Assembly (NCBI GenBank): GCA_030849075.1
Contig: JASAOO010003550.1
Location: forward strand, 60,289-124,288
Origin: Zelonia costaricensis
Lineage: Eukaryota > Euglenozoa > Kinetoplastea > Trypanosomatida > Trypanosomatidae
Direction of reading: 5' to 3'
Length of the DNA stretch: 64,000 bases
Program-made: the position numbers and the translations under genes
In this document: piece after piece, positions 31,501 through 40,042 of the stretch
Layout of the letters: each line of letters begins with the position of its first letter
Numbering within the stretch: position 1 is the stretch's first letter
Notes under the pieces: model-generated
Told to the model about the DNA's origin: nothing
The model's input: only the letters and a program-made list of their open reading frames with translations
Databases searched by the model: none

Positions 31501-31978
31501 GACGACGATCAGCCGGCTCCGCGCACCGGACGCGCCGACGTTTGGGTCGAACCTGGTGCAGCGCGCCGTCGTGGACTTGCCGGAGGAGGCGGCCGCCGCG
31601 GCCACGTCGTCCAGCGAGGCCGCCGAGGCGGCGCGCGGACGGGCTGCGGCGCCGGGGAGCAGCGTAGTCGCGGCCCCGCCGCAGCCGGGGTCCTCGTTCG
31701 CCACCGTGGGCGATGATGCACCACGCAACGGCCCCTCGAAGGCGGGTTTGTCGTCGTCAGAGAGCCGCACCTTCACCGTGTCCCCACCGCCCGGTGGGCC
31801 CAAGGCGAACACGGCACACGCGCGCGTGTCGCGGGTCCAGGCCGAGGCGTCGTCCTTCGCGTCGACCACACCGCCGCGGCCCGTCCGTCGCGAAACGATT
31901 GGGCACGCGGAGCCGTGCGTCGTGATGAACTGCGCGTGGTGCGATGCGGAGAAGACTACCGAGCCAACCGCATCCTGA
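28532..31978 (+). CDS. Hypothetical coiled-coil protein with repeated AREDAA modules, paralogue of the 33901 gene
   Basis: A 1148-residue protein of unknown function. The ATG at 28532 is the first in frame. Residues about 65-110 form a predicted coiled coil (SRNLKSIIQYLVDRNAEQDV, then IVQDLQKQVHLLRTRQLK). Residues about 140-185 hold a conserved-looking element, LRLVEQFLQLWGVRLSEV followed by YLLDLPAFRF. The same element occurs in the next gene. Between about 328 and 795 are five degenerate modules of the form (V)D-x-x-AREDAA followed by LEEELExRxxEVNxAL, for example LVAREDAAASLDLLEELEST. Ala/Gly/Ser-rich linkers separate them. The C-terminal third is disordered and ends with CVVMNCAWCDAEKTTEPTAS, a CX4CX2C cluster. 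A filament or scaffold role is plausible but inferred. Confidence 0.85.
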   Translation: MERRVTALPSVLPPSSRVDVAFTSDDAAVPAPTQTFGSTDEGGRAPRNRSSRHINFSDDGKLFEGHFTVQSRNLKSIIQYLVDRNAEQDVIVQDLQKQVHLLRTRQLKASQRSGRNGMELLAAAADSGAGGAGSDVDGRLRLVEQFLQLWGVRLSEVAELVGEHGDSVITPDAYTSYLLDLPAFRFTRREARAFMTSASQQPALNAAAAAASDTATRRRNNSNPSRRERGSASPPPDLERRKPEAEAPAAAATAAAASAESTVEKANAALAKAEALLAELRGMPARPAAAPPQLKGRSGAADRDKARTTSGSGGGASSGGGASGGSAVDAEARADIEELGEYVMRRFQELESQSMLTAAAAARATAVASASAPRSEKRGSVDRGAGGGTAQAKAAAAAARVAKPSPPKKGAANSPTSTQVAQLAAPPPPLPRAVPGEMIDLVAREDAAASLDLLEELESTVERRFKEVNSALASIAVRTAALAKAQVRSGSGSAEGERGQQGQQSPQRIPGSPKTSRGASTGSSGNKSRNATPGRRGDRGFDSPRQSLTAPVGDEWADAEHTESRPSSSAGAVLAAAAAAAAPAPARASASSSAAAAAKGSRPGKGKGGAAGALGDGVAAALVPAVDQVAREETAVLSDRVSDLEEELLERWQAMEERLRIIGRAALKQNAAAAVAGPGGTAAAPVSRAPVVDRKAREDAALSLMRLQQLERELAQLKRALSGSPLNGSAARAGLLNADSNVSGGGDAAMAQLVVSMEPSAPLRDTYGSKVADLEKEVEQRMAEVNQAIAQLRGTGNGMGMGMAALAQPGPAARATASTGSADPLTDPHTLAWAATLAPNTTPSSLDAASPATAQSHAIVPDQLVDRYGATSGTLPLSVLSMPMPAAASLASAPSLASGQPSPINALAGASAPGMGSQLTLRATDPDVYAVGSGVNAVAAERAATPAVDPSQRAAARLSVLALGHQSKTADMDFFDALALAGGNSPGQRRTTISRLRAPDAPTFGSNLVQRAVVDLPEEAAAAATSSSEAAEAARGRAAAPGSSVVAAPPQPGSSFATVGDDAPRNGPSKAGLSSSESRTFTVSPPPGGPKANTAHARVSRVQAEASSFASTTPPRPVRRETIGHAEPCVVMNCAWCDAEKTTEPTAS

Positions 31979-33527
31979 GCCGCAACGTTGCCACCGGCCC
32001 GCTTTAGGAACCTGCGGTGGCGGCAGCTGCGCCGTCGCTTATTTTTTTTTGTTCCGTTTCACGCGCTCGATGTATGTTGACACTGACTCGACCTGCTGCC
32101 ACGGGAATGGGAGTGGGGAGGGAACACGAGGGTGAGAAAGAGTACACGGGTGAAGCGACGCATGCAGAGGGAGGCACTGCGTGTGTATATGTGTGTGCGT
32201 GCGTGTGTGCTCGAACCGTGGTCTCACGTGCCCTTGCCCTTCCTTTTTTCTTCTTCTCTCGCTTCCTTGGGAGCCTCTGTATCCCACTTCTCTCATGTAC
32301 TGATTCTCTTCCTCTTTGCAGCCTCCCTCTGGTTCGCGGCCTTCACATGTACAGTTTCGTGCTCTGCTCTTCGCCTTCGCGGTTCGACGAACGAAGACAT
32401 GCATGCAGAAGGTCCATTCACGGCGTTCTCAGACGTCCGCACGTGTGTGCCGCCGCTCGACCTGATTTCGACATCGTCCGCACGTGTTGCATCGCGACCC
32501 CCTTCCTCCTCCCGTCTGTTTGCTTTGCGTCGCACCTTTTTTTTTTTTGCTCTCTTGTGCTTCTGTGCCGAGGCGGGAGAAGGTGGCGCTGACGCTCCGT
32601 CGTCTCAGCAAGAACCCAGAAACCTCCTGAAGTATACGCGGTGGACGGAAGGGAGAGTCTGCTCGCGTCACAAGTGTCCCCCCCCGGGAGCGGGGGAGCC
32701 CCAGTCATGGATCGGCTGTCTTGGAATGTGGCTGCCATCCGGTACTACAAAAGCGACCGGCAAAAAACACAAAATGAAGACCAACGCACGACTGGACGGC
32801 CACGACTGACGCATGCGGAGGCTCGCGGCCTATCGGGCGCGCACACCCCTTTCTCTTCGGGTTCGACCAGCGAAGCGGCCAGCTGAAAGAAAAAGAGAAG
32901 AGTGCACTCACTCTCCTCGTCGACGTGCCATGCGCAAGAGTCGCCAAGCAAGGGGGCGGGTGGGTGCCTTGTGTGTCGACGAAGCGAGGAGCTGAACACA
33001 CATACACACACACAAGGGGGGGGGGGCCACCGAGACCGCCGTCTGCCAAAGAAGCACAAAAAATGGGGCCGGGACTCGCAGCTCAGCCTCGTGCGCGGCA
33101 ATCGATGTCCAGCGCATCCCTCTTCCATCGTTGCTGTCCTTTCCCCTACGCTTGCTTTGTTCTGTCACGCACGCCGTCATCTTCGCCTACCTACCCCTCT
33201 CCCCCTAAACCCCACGCCCGCTCCGTGAATCAAGCAGGCACCGCGAGCCTCAACATCGATCCCCTTTCTTTCTCCGCTTCTCGCTGAAAACTCCGGTGGG
33301 AGTGGGCACAGCACCGTTTTTCTTCGTTTCGTGTAGGATCCGGAGTCGCTCTTGTCTGCCTCTCTTGCGGTCCCCCCCCCCCCACCCCAACAGTGTGCTT
33401 GTGTGCAAGCCGGCACACGCGGACTGTGCACGTGTGTGCGTCAGAGGCGCCGGATCGTTGCACCCTCGTCGCTTTCCCGCCCCTGCACTTGTAGACCCCC
33501 ACTCCTCACCCCCCCTCACGCACTCAC
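31979..33527. other. Intergenic region, no supported gene
   Basis: A 1.5 kb spacer with T runs near 32042 and 32530, an A/G-rich part at 32740-32910, an eleven-G run at 33016-33026 and a C run near 33371. Open frames here are short and of low-complexity composition. Confidence 0.6.
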
Positions 33528-33529
33528 GC

Positions 33530-33551
33530 AACTTCTCCCACTCCCACTTAG
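33530..33551 (+). promoter_or_regulatory. Candidate trans-splice acceptor (copied again at 33865-33886)
   Basis: A pyrimidine-rich tract AACTTCTCCCACTCCCACTTAG ends in AG at 33550-33551, only 15 bases before the ATG at 33567. The same site precedes the ATG at 33901 in the second copy. It suggests a very short 5' UTR. Confidence 0.45.
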
Positions 33552-33566
33552 AAAAAAAAAGAGAGA

Positions 33567-33861
33567 ATGCCGAGCATCGACGTCGATGTGACGAGCGTGC
33601 CGGACATCATCGAGGCGCAGCTCACGCTCAGCTACAGCCGGCTCACGGATGTCATCCGCGTGATTGTGGAGCAGGGCAACGGCAACGCCGACGACATCGA
33701 GGACATGCGCGATGCCCTCGACCGCCTTTCTCGCGAGAACGAGGCGCTGCGGGCCGAGGTGGACGCCTTGAAGCAGGCGAAAGGCCCGGCGGAGGAGGTG
33801 ATGGCTGCCCTCGGCGAGCTCAAGGGCACCGTTGCCCAACTCAGCGACGCCGTAGCGGCCA
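33567..33861 (+). pseudogene. Truncated first copy of the 33901 gene, ending at the N
   Basis: Encodes the first 98 residues (MPSIDVDVTSVPDIIEAQLT onward) almost identically to the next entry, then runs into the N at 33862 and continues into copied leader sequence. It is not an independent gene. Either it is an assembly duplicate of the true 5' end, or a real tandem fragment that would give an aberrant N-terminus. I favour the artefact. Confidence 0.7.
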
Positions 33862-33900
33862 NGCAACTTCTCCCACTCCCACTTAGAGAAAAAAGAGAGA

Positions 33901-35823
33901 ATGCCGAGCATCGACGTCGATGTGACGAGCGTGCCGGACATCATCGAGGCGCAGCTCACGCTCAGCTACAGCCGGCTCACGGATGTCATCCGCGTGATTG
34001 TGGAGCAGGGCAACGGCAACGCCGACGATATCGAGGACATGCGCGATGCCCTCGACCGCCTTTCTCGCGAGAACGAGGCGCTGCGGGCCGAGGTGGACGC
34101 CTTGAAGCAGGCGAAAGGCCCGGCGGAGGAGGTGATGGCTGCCCTCGGCGAGCTCAAGGGCACCGTTGCCCAACTCAGCGACACCGTAGCGGCCAACGCG
34201 GCGCAGGTCAAGACAAGCGAGGAGGCACAGAAGGCCGCGGCGGCGCAGGCGGAGAAGCGCGCGGCCGAGGCGCAGGCGGCGCTAAAAAACACTTTCGACC
34301 GCCACGCTGACGCCGTGGAGAAGCGTGTGGTGGCGGCAGAGACGTCGCTGCGCTTGGTGCGGGCCTTCGTTGACCTGTGGGGGGCTCCGCCGGAGCAGGT
34401 GTTGGAGATGGGCTCGCGCACGAGCACGGGCAGCGAGCTGGAGCACAGTCTCGACGAGCGCACCCGCTACCTGCTCTCGCTGCCAGCCTTTGCGCGCACG
34501 AGCAGCGAGATGGAGGTGCTGCGGGCGCTCGTGCAGCGGCAGTCCGCCGACGCGCTGGCGGCGAAGACGAGCGAGGCAGCGCGCACGAGTCGCAAGGCGT
34601 CACTGATCGCGGCAGCCGACGGCAGCGACTTCGCCAGCGAGCTCGAGTCCCTCAACCGTGCGGTGCGTTCGCTGGAGCAGGACGTGCGCGCCGTGCAGCA
34701 GCAGCGTCTGCCGCCGTTAGAGTCCGCCGTGCGCGACCTCCAAGCGCGGCCCAATCCCGAGAAGCGGCTCACCACGACCGAGAGGGATGTGAGCCGGCTG
34801 TACGACCACCTCGCCCAGCTCGAGGACCGCCTCAGCGCGCTGCTCGGGCACACGGACCAGAGCGGAAAGGGCGAGGGGGGCAGCAGCAGCGGTGGCGAGG
34901 CCGCTCACCCTGGCCTGGTTGACCTGGCGCGGCGCGTGTCGCTCCTCGAAGGGACGGTGGAGGGCTGGCCGCAGCCCGGTGGCGCGAGCTTCGCCGCCGA
35001 CGCAGCCAGGGCCGCCGGCGGGGAGCAGATCAGCGCAGACGCGGCGTCTGCGCAGGCCGCCGCCGCTGCGCCTGTGCGCCCGCCCTCGCGCGGTGGTTCG
35101 GCTGGTTCGCCGTTGGCCGGGCGCCCGCCGTCGGGCCGCGCGGGCGCGGGGGTGCTGCCAGCGCTGGCGAAGGAGTCGCTGAGCGGCAGCGCGGCGGGCA
35201 GTCCCGTGTACAGCGCCGCGGTCGGCACGGCCACCCCCACGCCGCGGCGGGGCAGCTCGAGCTCTCACGACCTTGTCCAGCCAACCGTGGACGTGCTTCG
35301 GCGGCAGGAGGCGGCGCAACCCAACGTCGTGGCGAGCGGCCGCCGCATCTCGGTTGCGGTGGAGCCGGACGACGGCCTGCGTCGGCGCGTCATCCAGCTG
35401 GAGGAGAACGCTGCCATCCTGGAGGTCAACAAGGCGGACCGCAAGGAGCTGCGTGCGCTGGAGGAGTCGGTGCGCCTCGCCATCGGAAGCGCCGCTGCCG
35501 CACAGCAGCAGCAGCGTGCGCAATCAGCCTCCTTCGCGCAGAACCCCGCTGCCTCTGTCCCGCAGCAGGGGTACGCCGCGCCACCGCTGGTGCCGCAGCG
35601 GCCCGGCTCGGCGAGCGGGTCTGGTGGTGCGCGGTGCGCGGTGTCCGACTACGCGCTTGCCCAGCAGCAGACGGCGCAGCAGGGGTATAGCCGGCCCACT
35701 TCGTCGGCCGGTGGGATTGGCCGGCCGATGTTCGTTGGCGCCTCGGCGTCCGTGTACCTGCGCGACGGCGCGCAGCTGACGAACGCCACGGTGTCCTCGA
35801 CGACCCCCTACCGGCAGTCGTGA
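33901..35823 (+). CDS. Hypothetical coiled-coil protein, paralogue of the 28532 gene
   Basis: A 640-residue protein of unknown function. The ATG at 33901 follows an acceptor-like CTTAG by 15 bases and starts MPSIDVDVTSVP. Residues about 15-145 are heptad-rich coiled coil (DALDRLSRENEALRAEVDAL, then a Lys/Ala/Glu helix). Residues about 150-197 carry LRLVRAFVDLWGAPPEQVLEM and YLLSLPAFARTSSEM. These match the LWG...YLLxLPAF element of the 28532 protein, at almost the same distance from the N-terminus (about residue 150 against 140). Further coiled coil spans about 235-320. A Gly/Ser/Pro-rich linker follows, then VDVLRRQEAAQPN and a last helix (KADRKELRALEESVRLAIGS). The tail is Gln/Gly/Ser-rich. 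The two genes probably arose by tandem duplication and may have related structural roles. Confidence 0.85.
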   Translation: MPSIDVDVTSVPDIIEAQLTLSYSRLTDVIRVIVEQGNGNADDIEDMRDALDRLSRENEALRAEVDALKQAKGPAEEVMAALGELKGTVAQLSDTVAANAAQVKTSEEAQKAAAAQAEKRAAEAQAALKNTFDRHADAVEKRVVAAETSLRLVRAFVDLWGAPPEQVLEMGSRTSTGSELEHSLDERTRYLLSLPAFARTSSEMEVLRALVQRQSADALAAKTSEAARTSRKASLIAAADGSDFASELESLNRAVRSLEQDVRAVQQQRLPPLESAVRDLQARPNPEKRLTTTERDVSRLYDHLAQLEDRLSALLGHTDQSGKGEGGSSSGGEAAHPGLVDLARRVSLLEGTVEGWPQPGGASFAADAARAAGGEQISADAASAQAAAAAPVRPPSRGGSAGSPLAGRPPSGRAGAGVLPALAKESLSGSAAGSPVYSAAVGTATPTPRRGSSSSHDLVQPTVDVLRRQEAAQPNVVASGRRISVAVEPDDGLRRRVIQLEENAAILEVNKADRKELRALEESVRLAIGSAAAAQQQQRAQSASFAQNPAASVPQQGYAAPPLVPQRPGSASGSGGARCAVSDYALAQQQTAQQGYSRPTSSAGGIGRPMFVGASASVYLRDGAQLTNATVSSTTPYRQS

Positions 35824-37666
35824 GGGTGGACTATCACGACAGACAAGTGACGCCTGAACTGCATTTGGCTGTGGTGCAAGGGTGGCTGTGGTGGCGGTGG
35901 CAGCAGCGTGTGCGACACCGAATGCGTCGAGTACGTCTTAGAGTCTTTTTCGTGTGCCGCTACTGCTGCTGCACCCATTCGTCGTCCCGTCGCTGCCGTC
36001 TGTGATCGTCTTTTTTTCCCGTTGCTGTTGGTGGTCTCCCATGGTGTGCGGTGGGACAGCCGCGACAGGGAAGACGCGCACCTTTGCAATCGGCCACGCC
36101 ACTTGTGACGTTGCGTTTCTCTCCTTTCTGTGTGGATGTGCGCACGCCCGTGGGCGCCCTTGACGCGCAGTGCAGGGACTTGTCTCTGCTGCGCCAAGTT
36201 GAATTGTCTTTTTTTTGTGTGTGTGCACGTGCCGCCATCGATCGTTCTCGTCTCCACCCTGTCGTCGCGGCGATCGATTCCACTTTACCTTCTCCTTCCG
36301 CGTATAGCACAGCGAAGGATAGTCGAGAGACGGCGATGTGCGGGGCTTCGCAGGCGGGTTGACAACGTGGAGGCGGCGGGCGAGAGACGGGGCGCTGCGA
36401 ACGGTGGTGCGCACTGTTGCGCGAACGGAAGAAAAAAGAAGGTGCGTGGAGGCGGGGCGGAGGGGTGGAGGTGACGGGGCCCTGTACCCTCTGGCAAGAC
36501 ATCTCTCTCTCCCGCACTGCACTGCCTCCCTCGCCCTCTCCCTACTGGTGCTTCCATCGCTGCGCTCTGCTCTCCCTTCTCCCTCCCTCCCTCCCCCCCC
36601 GCGCAATGCGGTCACACCGCTCTCTTCCATTTTAGAAGGGCTCTTCCTCTGCCCTCCTCACTGTACTTTCCCCATCTCCATTTCTCTCGATGTACAGGCG
36701 TGCCGTTGATGCACTCGTTCTCTGGCCTCTGTCTCCCCGTTTCGTCCTCGAACTTCTTTCCTCCCTCTCTCTCGTTCTGAGACACAACTGCGTTTCTCTT
36801 CTTTCTTTTCGTCGTACTTCGCTTTCGCAACGACGGCGGCCGCCTCCTCGATGCTCCTCAACTCGTCAACCTCCAATGCCCGCCTTTTGCGGAAGGGCAG
36901 CGGCAACGCTGCGAGAGCGCCCGCGAGCTGCTCCACGAAAGGAGAGGTGAGGGGGTGGCGGAGGGAAGCGCCACCACTCCGGAGAGGTGGCAGACGGTGG
37001 TGGTGTTGCGGCAGGGTGACCCACGGAGCGTTCGTCGTCCTTGTCGTCACGACACCGGGTTTCTGTGTCACGTTTTCTCGGCGGCGCCCGACAACGTGCA
37101 TCGGCGCCTTTGCGAGATTCACCAAACGCTAAAGGAAGCAGCGACAGCGAAAAAAAAAAGAAAAGGGAGACTAACAAAGCTACAGACATTCCACGTTTTG
37201 ACCAGCTTCATGTCAAGCCGCTGCTCCGCGCTGCCGACGCGGTGGGTTCAGCGACGCAAAGCGCGACTGCTACTGAAGCGGTGGGGACACGTGGCTTGCG
37301 CTGCCATACCGCATCATTGCGGTGTGAGAGTGTCGCCATGCATCTGTGTGTGTGTGTGTGTTTGTGTGGGCGATTTCTCATGTAGAGGAGTGTTCCACTC
37401 GACGAGCGGAGGGGGAGGGGGAGGGGCGACTCTCATGTCTTCGGATGCAAAAGCGACTCGTGGTGGCTGCGTCACGTGGACAGCACACACGCGGCAGTGC
37501 ATGTACGGAGCGGCCTGTTCGACGCCTCTTCCACCGTGAGCCTATGACGCGCCAAGTCGCGCGTTTTGCACTCTTCACAGTCGCTACTTTCATCACTAAC
37601 GATCGCACTCTCCTTTCCCAATGCCCCACGTGGACCCACTCAGCAGGAAGTTGGTGGCATGGCGGC
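35824..37666. other. Intergenic region, no supported gene
   Basis: A 1.8 kb spacer with C/T-rich parts at 36490-36800, a TG tract at 37346-37358 and candidate acceptor AGs at 37579-37580 and 37642-37646 for the next gene. No frame shows coding bias. Confidence 0.6.
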
Positions 37667-38353
37667 ATGTCTGGTGTCGCGTACATAGCCCGCTGCCGGC
37701 GCTGCGGCGTGGCACGCAAGACGTATAATGACCCGCGGCGCGGCATTAGCGTGATCGAGTGCAAGCGGCCGTGCGGCGACTCGCACTACGACTGGGCGTT
37801 TGTCCAGACGATAGCAGCTGACGAGGCATGGCCGCCGGCGAACATCACCACCACCGCCATCCCCGTCTACGTGCGGCCCACACAACCGCCTCCGTCGTTG
37901 GCTGTGTCGAGGCAGGCCAGTCCGTCCCCCACCAACCCCGGACACACCACCCCTTCGGCAAGAAAGGACTCGAAGACCTGCTACAAGAGTAAGGGAAGGG
38001 ACTCCGTGGCTCAATCGAGCTCGCCGGCGGCACGGGCTCGTCGGGCTTCGTCGGTGTCTCCCGGTGCGCCTCCATCCGCGCCGGCTCCATCGCCGGCCCT
38101 GCACGTCACGACGAACACGAAAGTANTCTCTCTTTACCAGTCGGTGCGGGTACCAGCAGCCGATCCTCTTCTTGGGTGGATTATAGAGGCGGCGCCTGGG
38201 CAGCCACGTCTCACGGTGCTTTGTTCTCTCCGCTGGCCTTTGCAACTCAATCGGCATTCAACGTCACCACAGCACGTGCAACCCGGGGGGGGGGGTGGCG
38301 GGGAAAGACGAGAATCATCATGCGGGTGTGAGGGGTCCGCGATGCAGCACTGA
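37667..38353 (+). CDS. Hypothetical protein with N-terminal Cys cluster, interrupted by an assembly gap
   Basis: A short protein of unknown function. The ATG at 37667 gives MSGVAYIARCRRCGVARKTY, followed by ECKRPCGDSHYDWAFVQ. The CX2C plus CX4C pattern over about 25 residues could bind a metal. From about residue 70 it is Pro/Ser/Ala-rich. A single N at 38126 breaks it after SPALHVTTNTKV. In the same frame it stays open to the stop at 38351-38353. In the -1 frame a more protein-like, Ser/Ala/Gly-rich stretch of 67 codons runs from 38128 to a TGA at 38329-38331. The N may therefore hide a gap of unknown size, and the C-terminus and end coordinate are uncertain. An upstream ATG at 37621 is out of frame and opens only a short frame. 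Confidence 0.5.
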   Translation: MSGVAYIARCRRCGVARKTYNDPRRGISVIECKRPCGDSHYDWAFVQTIAADEAWPPANITTTAIPVYVRPTQPPPSLAVSRQASPSPTNPGHTTPSARKDSKTCYKSKGRDSVAQSSSPAARARRASSVSPGAPPSAPAPSPALHVTTNTKVXSLYQSVRVPAADPLLGWIIEAAPGQPRLTVLCSLRWPLQLNRHSTSPQHVQPGGGGGGERRESSCGCEGSAMQH

Positions 38354-38989
38354 CGCCTTCAGCGGGCGATGATGCAACATCCCACCTCCTGCACCCCGCC
38401 TTCGCGACCGTCGCTGAACTGAAATGCGTCGCGCCGCCGGCCACTCGCTACGTGCCACTTTTTTTCTCTGCACCCTTCTCCTCCTTCCCTCGAACTGCGC
38501 AGGATCAGCGACGTACACACTACCTCCCCACGTAAAGTCGAACACCTCTGAAGCGGGCCCTCCGAGCGAACTGAACACCGACACACACACACACACACAC
38601 ACAGGGGCATTTCTACCACGACCCCCTCCCCCTCCGCTGCGACACACGCACTGTATCGAAGCCTGGCCTCCCCGCCTTTTTCTTTTTTTTTTCTGCGCGC
38701 CCCTCTCCTCCGCTCTCCTCCCGCACGCCTCTTGCTGCGGCGTGTGCCGACTCCGACCGCTCCGCGCGTGACTCCTCCTCTCCTCTGCTTTCACCTACTC
38801 TCTTGCCCGACTATTCCCCAACCTCCGTCTCCGTCTCTGTCGTGGACGCTGTGGAGCCCATACCCCGTCCACACGCGCACGCACATCCCGGTCTCGCGTA
38901 GGTCGTGAAGGGTTCACCGTACCCTCCTCTTCACCCCTCTTTTGAAGGGTCCCTTCAGCCCCCCCCCCTCCCCCCGGACCGCCGCAGCC
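38354..38989. other. Intergenic region with CA repeat and polypyrimidine tract
   Basis: A 0.6 kb spacer with a CA repeat (38581-38603) and a long pyrimidine tract (38773-38845). Purine/C runs occur near 38961-38975, just before the next ATG. An AG at 38900-38901 is one possible splice acceptor. No gene seen. Confidence 0.6.
38581..38603 (+). repeat. CA microsatellite
   Basis: About 11 CA units, 387 bases upstream of the quinone oxidoreductase ATG. Confidence 0.85.
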
Positions 38990-40042
38990 ATGGAGATGAT
39001 GCGCGCCGTCACGCTGAAGGGGTTCGGTGGCACCAGTATGCTGCAGATCTCCCGCATCCCCAAGTGCACTCTCACACGCGGCCGCGACGTGCTCATCAAG
39101 GTCAGCGCCGCCGGCGTCAACCGCGCCGACGCGGCGCAGCGTCGCGGGCACTACCCGCCCCCGAAGGGGAGCTGCGAGGTGATGGGGCTCGAGGTGTCCG
39201 GCGTAGTCGAGAAGATCGGGCCCGACGTGAAGAACTACAAGCCGGGGGACAAGGTCATGGCCCTGCTGGCGGGTGGCGGCTACGCCGAGTACGCGGTGGC
39301 ACACGAGGGCAGCGTCTTGCGCATTCCTCGCGGCTACTCCTTCATTGAGGCGGCGGCCATCCCGGAGGCGTTCTTGACGGCGTGGCAGGCTCTGAAGGTC
39401 CACGGCGCCTGTCGCAAGGGGCAGCGCGTCCTCATCCACGCCGGCGCCAGCGGTGTCGGCACGGCGGCGGCGCAGATCACGGAGAAGTACTTCCAGGCGA
39501 CGGCGGTGACGACGTCGTCGGAGCCGAAGGTCGAGGTGTGCAAGAACTTTGCGAGCATCAACCTTTCTCGCACCCCGGACGAGACGGGCATGTGCTTCTC
39601 CCCGAAGGTGAAGAATCTGCTCGGCGAGGGGGCCATCGACATCGTCATTGACCCGGTGTTCGGCGGCTCCTACGTGTCCGAGGACGCCGCTGTGCTCGCC
39701 CAGGACGGGCGCATCATCGTGCTGGCCTTTATGGGCGGTGCGAAGGTGCACCTGAACTGCCTGCCGCTGCTGCGCCAGCGCGCCCACCTCATCTTTTCTA
39801 AGCTGCGCTGCCAGTCGGACGCGTACAAGGAGAACCTGGTGCAGACGTTTGAGAAGGAGGTGATCCCGTACATGAGCGAGCGCGTCATCGTCCCGGTGGC
39901 AAACAAGACGTACCCGCTGGAGGAGGTGGCGCAAGCGCACTCGCGGTTGGAGGACAACAAGTCGTGGGGAAAGATTGTGCTCACGGTGAACAACCACCTC
40001 ACGACCTCGTCGGCTACGCCGCTCCCGACACCGAAGCTGTAG
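38990..40042 (+). CDS. NADPH:quinone oxidoreductase, zeta-crystallin/PIG3-like MDR family
   Basis: A 350-residue zinc-independent medium-chain dehydrogenase/reductase, expected to reduce quinones or other reactive carbonyl/enone compounds with NADPH in the cytosol. Length is normal for the family. The ATG at 38990 (MEMMRAVTLKGFGG) fits the usual family start; the slightly longer open frame has only a TTG upstream. The N-terminal GroES-like domain has VLIKVSAAGVNRADAAQRRG and GLEVSGVVEKIGPDV, both typical of zeta-crystallin/PIG3. The nucleotide-binding motif AGASGVGTAAAQI is at about residues 151-163. The later KNLLGEGAIDIVIDPVFGG and GRIIVLAFMGGAK follow the fold. No catalytic zinc ligands are seen. 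There is no clear targeting signal. Exact substrate cannot be told from sequence. Confidence 0.93.
   Translation: MEMMRAVTLKGFGGTSMLQISRIPKCTLTRGRDVLIKVSAAGVNRADAAQRRGHYPPPKGSCEVMGLEVSGVVEKIGPDVKNYKPGDKVMALLAGGGYAEYAVAHEGSVLRIPRGYSFIEAAAIPEAFLTAWQALKVHGACRKGQRVLIHAGASGVGTAAAQITEKYFQATAVTTSSEPKVEVCKNFASINLSRTPDETGMCFSPKVKNLLGEGAIDIVIDPVFGGSYVSEDAAVLAQDGRIIVLAFMGGAKVHLNCLPLLRQRAHLIFSKLRCQSDAYKENLVQTFEKEVIPYMSERVIVPVANKTYPLEEVAQAHSRLEDNKSWGKIVLTVNNHLTTSSATPLPTPKL

Larger units (their letters stand above)
33528..34195 (+). repeat. 333-334-base direct duplication joined by a single N
   Basis: Copy 1 is 33528-33861 and copy 2 is 33863-34195, with one N at 33862 between them. Both begin with GCAACTTCTCCCACTCCCAC, the splice acceptor and start codon of the next gene, and end at GTAGCGGCCA. 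They differ only in the A-rich leader (one indel, one substitution) and at two later bases, one of which changes SDAVAA to SDTVAA. This is what overlapping contig ends or two alleles joined by a one-base gap would look like, so the duplication may be an assembly artefact. Confidence 0.95.
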
